NCBI RefSeq assembly: GCF_030532965.1
Contig: NZ_JAUNKC010000033.1
Location: 1-36,971, forward strand
Origin: Corynebacterium sp.
GTDB taxonomy: Bacteria; Actinomycetota; Actinomycetes; Mycobacteriales; Mycobacteriaceae
Direction of reading: 5' to 3'
Length of the DNA: 36,971 bases
In this document: positions 31,016-36,971 of the stretch, piece after piece
Layout: the number at the start of each line of letters is the position of its first letter
Numbering within the stretch: the first letter of the stretch is position 1
Notes under the pieces: model-generated
The model's database searches: none
Told to the model about the DNA's origin: nothing
The model's input: only the letters and a program-made list of their open reading frames with translations
Translations under genes and position numbers: made by a program

Positions 31016-33639
31016 GACGAGGCGGCCGGGGCGGCGTCGACAAGCTGATTGGCGCGGGACCGCTCAACCTTGGCTTTGCCTTCGGTGATAAGTCGCGCTA
31101 CGGCCGCTGGCAGTGATTGGGCGACGAACTCGTCTGCTCGGCTGATCCCCGCCGCCGACACATCCCAGGTGGGGTAGAGCGATTCGATCAGGGTTGATGC
31201 GGTCTCGGTGGGTAACGATTCCCAGATCGGTAGCACACGCTCAAAGTATTGTTCATTGAACTGCTGCAAATTCGCTCCGGCCCCCGCGAACGTCAATCCG
31301 GCGAGTTTATACCGAATGGCGATATTGCTTAACTCCGCTGCTTGTTCGGTGAGTTCGCTAAACACTGTTGCTTTGTTTTCGGCGGTATTAACCGCAGCCC
31401 GGGTGCGCAGCGCGCAGGCCCGCCCGGTGGCGCTGGGATCGATCGCGCTGAGCGTCGTTATATGCTTTTCGACGTCCCCAGCTTCGCCAGCTGCAGCCAA
31501 TGCCGTTAGGGCATCCCACCGCAATTGGTTATCGATAGTTAAGCCCGCAAGTGGGCTGTCACCAGCAAGGATCGCCGACAACAGATCCACAGACTCAGCG
31601 GTGACCTCCATCGTGCTCAGCGCCTGGATGAATGCCAATTGGTGATCGGAACCCGGGGCGGCGGCGGTGGCGGCAGTAACAAAAGCGCCTACCAGAAGCG
31701 CGGTGCCTGTCTGTCGTGCCCACTCGGGATCGGCAAAGTCCGACAGCGCCGTCTGCGCCTGTCGAAGAATCGTATTAAGCACACTTATTTCCGATTCGGT
31801 TCCGGCACCCCGGACAACCAAGGCAATGAAATCGCGGGCACGTAACTGGCCAGCCCGGGTGGCTTGCCAGGCAGCTGACCAGCACAACGTGCGAGCCATG
31901 GGGTCGGCGATCTTTTCGATATTGTGCAGCACGAATTCCAAGGACTTTTCGTCCAAGCGCATCAGGCAGTACGTGAGATCGTCATCGTTGACGAGCACCA
32001 GGTCGGCTTCCGGGAGGCCAATGAACTCCGGTATGGGGGTAGCCGCCGCGGTTATGTCTACTTCATGGCGGTGGGTGCGGACCACCTGGTCGTCGACAAG
32101 CGAATATAGCCCCACAGCGATGCGGTGAGTACGCAGTTCCCCAGCACCCGGGGTGGCCGGCCCCTGCCGGATGTCGAAGGAAGAATACACGCCGTCGGTC
32201 ACCCCGCTGGTTGCGGAAAGCTCATTGATGCCGGTGGTTTTGAGCCACTGATTAGCCCAATGGGAAAGATCGCGGCCCGAGGCCACCGCCAGCGCCGCTA
32301 AGAGGTCATCGAAGGTGGCGTTGCCGAAGGCATGGTCGGCGAAATGCTGGCGCACTCCGGCGAAAAACGCGTCCCGGCCTACATAAGCTTGGAGCTGTTT
32401 GAGCACCGAAGCGCCTTTAGCGTAAGTAATACCGTCGAAGTTCTGCTCCACGGTTTCGATGTCGGAGGCGTCCGTGGAAATCGGATGGGTGGACGGCAAT
32501 TGATCTTGCCGGTAGGCCCAGGCCTTTTCCACATTGGCAAAAGTCACCCACGCGTTGGTGTATTCGGTGGCTTCTGCCTGGGAGATCGCCGCACCCCAGG
32601 TCGCAAACGATTCATTGAGCCAGAGGTCATCCCACCAGCGCATCGTGACCAAATCACCGAACCACATGTGCGCCATTTCGTGCAGCAATGTATCGCAGCG
32701 ACGCTCGTACACATAGCGAGTGTTCTTGGACGTAAAAACGTATTCGTCGCGGAAAGTGACCGCGCCCGCGTTTTCCATCGCTCCGGCGTTAAATTCGGGG
32801 ACGAATAATTGGTCGTATTTTCCAAACGGATAAGCGATCCCGAAATTGGCGTGATAGAAATCAAAACCTTGTTTCGTTTCGGTAAATAAGGTCTCGGAAT
32901 CCAAATGGTTGGCAAGCGATTGGCGGCAATAAATCCCCAAAGGGATTTCCAGGTCGGTAGGGGAATCCGCTGGTGTTTGCGGTGTATGGCTCAGTTTCCC
33001 GCGCCAGATATCGGTGACAGAGGCGTAATTGCCGGCGCAGATCGCCACGAGATACGTGGACAGTGGATAATCAATCCGGGAGGAAAAGACTGCATTATCG
33101 CCTTTAATTGTTTTCTGCTGCGCGGAATTGGTAATTACCTGCCAATTTTTGGGCGCCGTTATAAACAGCGAATAAGTGGCTTTTAAATCTGGTTGGTCGA
33201 AGCACGCAAATGCTCGTTTAGCGTCCGCCGTTTCAAATTGGGTATATAAATAAACCTCGTTATCCACTGGGTCGACAAATCGGTGGAGGCCCTGGCCGCT
33301 GTGGGAAAACTCGCAGGTCGCCTTGATGGTGAGCTCGTGGTGCCCGGCTGTGAGGCTGTTCAGGGCAATGCCGTGGGTTGGGTCATATTCCGCCGAGTCG
33401 GTTGTGGTTGGTACTGCCGAGGCGGTGATATCGGTGCCATCGAGTACCACGGATTCGACGGTCTTCGCAATGAGATCAATGAAAGTGCTGCCGGGTTCGC
33501 GCAGGTCAAAGGTGACTGTCGTGATAGATGGGAAGGCGGTGTCACTGGCGGTGACGTCAATTGAGACGTGGTAGTCGATTGCGTCGATAAGCGCGGCACG
33601 TTGTTGGGCTTCTGCCTGGGTCAGATTCACGGAGGACAC
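31012..33639 (-). CDS. pepN: Aminopeptidase N (M1 family)
   Basis: 875-residue cytosolic zinc aminopeptidase. The M1 features are complete: exopeptidase motif GAMEN at 286-290, HEMAH at 320-324 (zinc ligands H320, H324; catalytic E321), third ligand E343 in NESFATW, and a long helical C-terminal ERAP1-like domain. Length is that of the actinobacterial PepN group (Rv2467). The start chosen is GTG at 33639, giving MSSVNLTQAEAQ; a weak AAAGG lies upstream. It is convergent with the CDF-like gene, with overlapping stop codons, and divergent from the DsbA-like gene. A 9-base-arm palindrome lies just upstream. Confidence 0.96.
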   Translation of the reverse strand: MSSVNLTQAEAQQRAALIDAIDYHVSIDVTASDTAFPSITTVTFDLREPGSTFIDLIAKTVESVVLDGTDITASAVPTTTDSAEYDPTHGIALNSLTAGHHELTIKATCEFSHSGQGLHRFVDPVDNEVYLYTQFETADAKRAFACFDQPDLKATYSLFITAPKNWQVITNSAQQKTIKGDNAVFSSRIDYPLSTYLVAICAGNYASVTDIWRGKLSHTPQTPADSPTDLEIPLGIYCRQSLANHLDSETLFTETKQGFDFYHANFGIAYPFGKYDQLFVPEFNAGAMENAGAVTFRDEYVFTSKNTRYVYERRCDTLLHEMAHMWFGDLVTMRWWDDLWLNESFATWGAAISQAEATEYTNAWVTFANVEKAWAYRQDQLPSTHPISTDASDIETVEQNFDGITYAKGASVLKQLQAYVGRDAFFAGVRQHFADHAFGNATFDDLLAALAVASGRDLSHWANQWLKTTGINELSATSGVTDGVYSSFDIRQGPATPGAGELRTHRIAVGLYSLVDDQVVRTHRHEVDITAAATPIPEFIGLPEADLVLVNDDDLTYCLMRLDEKSLEFVLHNIEKIADPMARTLCWSAAWQATRAGQLRARDFIALVVRGAGTESEISVLNTILRQAQTALSDFADPEWARQTGTALLVGAFVTAATAAAPGSDHQLAFIQALSTMEVTAESVDLLSAILAGDSPLAGLTIDNQLRWDALTALAAAGEAGDVEKHITTLSAIDPSATGRACALRTRAAVNTAENKATVFSELTEQAAELSNIAIRYKLAGLTFAGAGANLQQFNEQYFERVLPIWESLPTETASTLIESLYPTWDVSAAGISRADEFVAQSLPAAVARLITEGKAKVERSRANQLVDAAPAASS

Positions 33640-33664
33640 GGCGGGGGTAGTACCTTTCTGCTGA

Positions 33665-33688
33665 AAATTGTTGGATCGTCAACAATTT
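33665..33688. promoter_or_regulatory. Palindrome in the divergent pepN/DsbA-like intergenic region
   Basis: AAATTGTTG and CAACAATTT flank GATCGT. It lies 26 bases from the pepN start and about 170 from the DsbA-like start. The symmetry suits a dimeric regulator, perhaps of pepN. Confidence 0.5.
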
Positions 33689-33856
33689 GGTTAAAGTGAT
33701 GCACGACACTATTGAGTGTGATCTACATAACTGTTGAAGCGGGGTCGAGGATTCTGGGACTTCGTTCCTTCAACAGAGTACAACGCAACCGCACCGCGCC
33801 CTCTTCCATTTCGGCTAACGCCGCCGCAATGGAAAACAACGAAAGGTATAAAAGCC

Positions 33857-34468
33857 ATGGCTGACGTAACTTTTTGGTTCGACGTTTCCTGCCCCTATTG
33901 CTGGTTAACCTCCCGATGGATAAAAGAAGTTCAGAAGCACCGGGACATCACGGTTCAGTGGGTCCCCATGAGCCTTTCGGTGCTTAATGAAGGACGGGAC
34001 TTGGACCCCGGCTACATGGCGAAAATGACCGCTAACTGGGGGCCTGCCCGGGTATTCGCCAAGGTCGCGACCGAATACCCAGACAAGGTAGATGCGCTCT
34101 ACACCGAACTAGGGACGATCATTCATCATGGCGGTGAAGGCGGGAAACAAGGGTTCGGCGCTTACGACGAGTTGATTGTGCAAGCTGTGACCCAGGTTGG
34201 TTTAGACCCAGCTATCGCTGATGTTGCTAATTCCACCGAATATGATGACCGGCTGCGCGACTTCCATAGCCAAGCTATGGCGGAGGTAGGGGATGAAGTC
34301 GGCACCCCGGTGATTAAATTTCACGACGTCGCATTCTTCGGTCCGGTTATCACGCGGGTGCCACGCGGCAGCCAAGCGACAGAGCTTTTCGACGCCTGCG
34401 TTCAGCTGGCTTCCTATCCGCATTTCTTTGAACTCAAACGCAGCCGCACCGAGCGCCCTCAGCTGTAA
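33857..34468 (+). CDS. DsbA-like mycothiol-dependent oxidoreductase (Rv2466c-like)
   Basis: 203-residue cytosolic thioredoxin-fold protein of the DsbA/FrnE type. The active site is C12-PY-C15 in FDVSCPYCWLTS. The cis-Pro loop is GTPVIKF (late), and a helical insertion lies between (MAKMTANWGPARVFAKVATE). M. tuberculosis Rv2466c is a mycothiol-dependent reductase of this kind; position next to pepN and rpiB is the same. No signal peptide. The ATG at 33857 follows GAAAGG by 10 bases; the longer frame from 33734 is upstream noncoding sequence. rpiB follows 50 bases later. Confidence 0.93.
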   Translation: MADVTFWFDVSCPYCWLTSRWIKEVQKHRDITVQWVPMSLSVLNEGRDLDPGYMAKMTANWGPARVFAKVATEYPDKVDALYTELGTIIHHGGEGGKQGFGAYDELIVQAVTQVGLDPAIADVANSTEYDDRLRDFHSQAMAEVGDEVGTPVIKFHDVAFFGPVITRVPRGSQATELFDACVQLASYPHFFELKRSRTERPQL

Positions 34469-34504
34469 CCGACGTCCCATCACCCCTACTCAAGCGACGT
34501 CCGC

Positions 34505-34510
34505 TACACT
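34505..34510 (+). promoter_or_regulatory. -10 box of a leaderless rpiB transcript
   Basis: TACACT ends 8 bases before the rpiB ATG, in a gap with no ribosome binding site. Confidence 0.4.
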
Positions 34511-34518
34511 TTGAAAGC

Positions 34519-34992
34519 ATGCGAGTTTATCTTGGAGCAGATCATGCGGGCTTCGAACTAAAAAATGCGATTGCCCGCCATCTTGAGAACACCGGCCACG
34601 AAGTTATCGACTGCGGCGCCCATGTCTACGACGCGGAGGACGATTACCCAGCGTTCTGTATCGAGACGGCATTCCGGGTAGTCAACGATCCAGGTTCCCT
34701 CGGTATCGTGCTCGGCGGATCCGGAAATGGCGAGCAGATCGCCGCCAACAAAGTCAAGGGTGCCCGCTGTGCTCTTGCCTGGTCGGTGGAAACCGCACAA
34801 CTGGCGCGGGAACACAACAACGCGCAGCTGATCGGCATCGGTGGCCGTTTGCATTCCGAAGAAGAAGCACTCGCCATCGTGGACGCGTTTTTGGAGCAGC
34901 CGTGGAGCGAAGCCGAGCGGCATCAACGTCGCATCGACATTCTCGCTGAATTTGAGAAGACCGGCATCCCGCCAGAGGTGCCGCAACAATAG
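34519..34992 (+). CDS. rpiB: Ribose-5-phosphate isomerase B
   Basis: 157 residues. Interconverts ribose-5-P and ribulose-5-P in the pentose phosphate pathway. GADHAGFELK at 6-15 binds the phosphate. GGSGNGEQIAANKVKG has E72 as base, as in the actinobacterial RpiB type that uses Glu rather than the Cys of E. coli; H99 in REHNNAQL is the ring-opening histidine. The mycobacterial equivalent is Rv2465c, adjacent to Rv2466c as here. The C-terminal extension (RRIDILAEFEKTG) is typical. Confidence 0.97.
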   Translation: MRVYLGADHAGFELKNAIARHLENTGHEVIDCGAHVYDAEDDYPAFCIETAFRVVNDPGSLGIVLGGSGNGEQIAANKVKGARCALAWSVETAQLAREHNNAQLIGIGGRLHSEEEALAIVDAFLEQPWSEAERHQRRIDILAEFEKTGIPPEVPQQ

Positions 34993-35029
34993 AAAATCCG
35001 GGTGCAGTGATAGTGCACCCGGATTTTTT
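34993..35029. terminator. Bidirectional terminator between rpiB and the glycine-rich gene
   Basis: AAAATCCGGGTGCA (34993-35006) pairs with TGCACCCGGATTTT (35013-35026), with T runs on both sides. Confidence 0.92.
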
Positions 35030-35039
35030 AATGGGCTAA

Positions 35040-35891
35040 TTAGAAGTCGAAGCCGCCTCCACCGCCGCCGTCGAAGAAGCCACCCCCATCGCCGCCCCCG
35101 AAGAAACCGCCACCATCATTGCCGCCGAGGAAACCGCCATCGAAGAAGCCGTCGAAAAGTCCGCCTGATTCACCAGCGCCATCGGCCACATCGGCACCCG
35201 AATCGACCGCGTCGGCGGTCGAGTCATCGGCAAACAAATCAGTAGCTGGGGCGTCGCCCCCATAGGAGGTGGCGGCTGCGACACCGGCCATTCCGCCGAA
35301 CAGCGTGGAGAATAACACGGCACTACCGGCCGCCCACACGCCGGTTCGCAGTGCGGATGCCCACCATGGTTCCGAATACCACCCGGCGGGTACTGGGCGC
35401 CCCGCTACCGTTCCGCCCGGATAGTAATTGGGGGTTTGTGCGGAGGCCACTGGCGAAGCAATGATCTCGTGCCCCTCATGGGTGATGGTGCGATGTTCGG
35501 ACACCTTACCTGCGGCCTTTTGGCCTTCAAGAGGTGGCAATTTCGGGCCTGCCGGTAATCCCATGATTTCGCGGGCTGCATCCATGAAATACAGGCCCTC
35601 TAAGGCAGATTCCCGGGCAAGTTGCGCCTGGCGGACTGTCTGCGCCGTAGAAATCTGGGAAGAGGCGGCGTTATAACGCTCCGAAGCGTCTGCGATAGCT
35701 TGGGTCGAAGCGGCGTCTGAACCGGAAATGCTCAATACTTGCGAACCTAATCGTTCGATCCACCGCTGCGCATCGGCGATCGCATCATCGAGCTGCACAT
35801 TGTGCGATGTAATCGCTTTCTTGTTCCCTGAACGGTTGAGCACAAGGACAACACCGCCGATAACCAGCGCGATCAGTAACAAGCCCCACAT
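35040..35891 (-). CDS. DUF1542-like membrane protein with Gly/Phe-rich tail
   Basis: 283 residues. A short N-terminal membrane helix (2-18, LLLIALVIGGVVLVL) is followed by a coiled-coil-like segment (about 25-115, DAIADAQRWIERL and so on), a Pro-rich stretch (PNYYPGGTVAGRPVPAGWY), a second hydrophobic helix (185-207, VWAAGSAVLFSTLFGGMAGV) and an acidic segment. The tail, 242-283, is almost only Gly, Phe and Asp and ends FDF. AAAGGAGG 8 bases before the ATG at 35891 decides the start; a frame from 36008 is longer but lacks support. DUF1542 identity is from memory of corynebacterial proteins with this plan and is uncertain. Function unknown. Confidence 0.75.
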   Translation of the reverse strand: MWGLLLIALVIGGVVLVLNRSGNKKAITSHNVQLDDAIADAQRWIERLGSQVLSISGSDAASTQAIADASERYNAASSQISTAQTVRQAQLARESALEGLYFMDAAREIMGLPAGPKLPPLEGQKAAGKVSEHRTITHEGHEIIASPVASAQTPNYYPGGTVAGRPVPAGWYSEPWWASALRTGVWAAGSAVLFSTLFGGMAGVAAATSYGGDAPATDLFADDSTADAVDSGADVADGAGESGGLFDGFFDGGFLGGNDGGGFFGGGDGGGFFDGGGGGGFDF

Positions 35892-35952
35892 GTAGATGGC
35901 CTCCTTTAGTAATTCATGACGCTTTTTAAGACAACGAGCACGAAAAAGCGAA

Positions 35953-35985
35953 AGTTCCCAGTGCATTGAATCGCAACTGGGAACT
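35953..35985. terminator. Inverted repeat upstream of the glycine-rich gene
   Basis: AGTTCCCAG and CTGGGAACT are 9-base arms with a 15-base loop. It may be a terminator or operator; it lies in the 412-base gap 35892-36303. Confidence 0.45.
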
Positions 35986-36029
35986 GTGATGGACGGATGG
36001 ACAGGCACTGCGAGCCTTATTCGCGTGAC

Positions 36030-36062
36030 AAAACCCGGCGATGGCAGTCGCCCCCGGGTTTT
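36030..36062 (-). terminator. Terminator for leftward transcription from the HTH gene
   Basis: AAAACCCGG and CCGGGTTTT pair, with an internal GGCGA/TCGCC pair extending the stem. The minus strand ends in a T run. The remainder of the gap to 36303 shows no gene. Confidence 0.7.
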
Positions 36063-36303
36063 ACATGCATGAGGGCCATGCAGTGAAAGGTTGTGAGGAT
36101 ATGCGCCTGACTTAAAGCACGAATTAAACGTTTAGACCGCGGTGTAATTCGACTGGGGAAAGGCGCAGTTAGTTACGGATAATGCGTGGAAAATGGGATA
36201 TAGCAGAACTCTCACGTTAATGTGGAGCTTTTATAAAACTGTTTCCAATGGCAGTTGGATTCAGTTGACTTTGCTATTCCGGCTCCAGGCTTATCTCGAA
36301 ATC

Positions 36304-36522
36304 CTAGTCGGCCTCTTTGGCTGCTTTGCGCTCTGCGGTCCACTTGCGGATCTCGTCGGAGTCCCACAGGGTTAGACCGTGGTGCTTTGCAACTGGGACT
36401 GGTGCACGGCCACGCCCTGCGTAGCTGGTGAAGGTACCACGTGCGGTGCCAGAGAAAGTTGCACATTCAATAGCTGTCCAAAGTTCGCGACCAGTGTCGG
36501 CATCAATAATCGTTGGCTTCAT
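36304..36522 (-). CDS. Small helix-turn-helix DNA-binding protein (AlpA/MerR-like)
   Basis: 72 residues. AIECATFSGTARGTFTSYAG, then RGRAPVPVAKHHGLTLWDSD and EIRKWTAERK follow the AlpA/excisionase-like wHTH plan: a helix with TAxE, a recognition helix with TxxSYxxRGRAP, then xWxxDEIxxW. No Shine-Dalgarno; TAATAT lies 7 bases before the ATG, so the transcript is probably leaderless. It stands alone next to tRNA-Gly; no integrase is in the window. It could be a chromosomal regulator or the remnant of a mobile element. Confidence 0.8.
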   Translation of the reverse strand: MKPTIIDADTGRELWTAIECATFSGTARGTFTSYAGRGRAPVPVAKHHGLTLWDSDEIRKWTAERKAAKEAD

Positions 36523-36815
36523 GTTTTGAATATTAACCCATAAAGCAAAAAAGTTCCTAATAAATATTGCAGCATAAACTTAAAGCCCAGGTAATCGCAG
36601 TTTATTTCATTGTAAAAGTATCAACAACGTTGGTGTCTGAAATAACTTTTGAAATCGTATGGAAGTGCGTGAATATTGATCGTTTTATAACAAAAAAATA
36701 AATAAAAGTTTTCGAAATGTAACCTTCAAATAGGGGTAATCGGCGGGGGCGTGCGTGAGATTTGCTCAATCGTGGTCCGATTCGCTACAGTATGGGCACC
36801 GCACAAAATGCGTGT
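36523..36815. other. AT-rich intergenic region between the HTH gene and tRNA-Gly
   Basis: No gene seen. It carries A/T runs (ACAAAAAAATAAATAAAAG at about 36690), and near its end TTGCTC (about 36762) followed by TACAGT, a plausible tRNA-Gly promoter. Confidence 0.5.
36530..36535 (-). promoter_or_regulatory. -10 box of a leaderless HTH transcript
   Basis: TAATAT on the minus strand, 7 bases before the ATG at 36522. Confidence 0.5.
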
Positions 36816-36887
36816 GGGAACGTCGTATAGTGGCTAATACCTCAGCCTTCCAAGCTGAAGACGCGGGTTCGATTCCCGTCGTTCCCT
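36816..36887 (+). tRNA. tRNA-Gly (TCC)
   Basis: Acceptor GGGAACG pairs with CGTTCCC. D-arm GTAT/ATAC, anticodon stem TCAGC/GCTGA with loop CTTCCAA giving anticodon TCC, T-loop TTCGATT. CCA is not encoded. The last 84 bases of the window hold no visible gene. Confidence 0.95.
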
Positions 36888-36971
36888 CAAGTGGAGTTCA
36901 ATTCCCGAAATTGTAATGAGGTTTTCTCACCAGGATTTGTTGTGGCCTAGGTGTAGGACGACTAAAGCGGT

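Noticed and set aside
36193..36375. 60-codon hydrophobic plus-strand frame
   Set aside because: It overlaps the HTH gene antisense, has no ribosome binding site and looks like chance.
1..36971. CRISPR array, IS element, integrase, rRNA or riboswitch
   Set aside because: No regularly spaced repeats, transposase or integrase motifs, rRNA sequence or recognisable aptamer were seen on either strand.

Overview
The window looks like a chromosomal segment of a Corynebacterium (Actinobacteria, mycolic-acid group). The evidence is a multidomain type I fatty acid synthase with its own AcpS, a CmrA-type mycolate reductase, an L,D-transpeptidase lipoprotein, a mycothiol-type DsbA, RpiB, GlbO and a CtaG/CopD fusion. 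Gene order follows two stretches known from Mycobacterium tuberculosis: Rv2524c-Rv2509 (fas, acpS, bcp, DUF3618 gene, orn, cmrA) and Rv2478c-Rv2465c (ssb, ABC-F, thioesterase, Rv2474c-like gene, glbO, pepN, DsbA-like gene, rpiB). The species cannot be fixed from sequence reading alone.

Layout. 1-6639: 3' part of fas, cut by the window edge, with a strong terminator. 6640-7726: a tandem pair of paralogous unknown genes and minus-strand relics, lying between fas and acpS. 7732-8121: acpS. 8469-10105: an ImmA/DUF4411 toxin-antitoxin-like pair between imperfect direct repeats. 10309-12431: TetR regulator and bcp (one operon), a DUF3618 membrane protein, pncA. 12756-13912: an AT-rich DUF3800 orphan next to tRNA-Lys. 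14310-17745: L,D-transpeptidase, DUF2200, tRNA-His, orn, cmrA. 17852-22326: an accessory block with two unknown genes, an AAA ATPase behind iteron-like repeats, four small immunity-like genes, tRNA-Arg and a small CxxC protein. 22346-34992: housekeeping block (CtaG/CopD, ssb, ettA, thioesterase, Rv2474c-like gene, glbO, metB, CDF transporter, pepN, dsbA-like gene, rpiB). 35040-36887: a glycine-rich membrane protein, a small HTH protein and tRNA-Gly.

How the genes work together. fas and acpS form the de novo fatty acid synthesis unit, since AcpS activates the ACP domain of Fas. cmrA acts late in mycolic acid synthesis. bcp, the DsbA-like gene and glbO serve redox and oxygen handling. ssb, orn and ettA serve nucleic acid and ribosome functions. 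The core is conserved, and accessory genes sit at its junctions. The least explained parts are the ATPase plus small-gene array at 19442-21941, the duplicated genes between fas and acpS, and the flanked ImmA/DUF4411 module.

Expression signals. Several genes lack a Shine-Dalgarno site but carry TANNNT 6-8 bases before the ATG, which suggests leaderless transcripts (bcp, pncA, orn, glbO, rpiB, DUF2200, ATPase and HTH genes). Nearly every transcription unit end has a clear inverted repeat. No IS element, integrase, prophage, rRNA or CRISPR array was seen.
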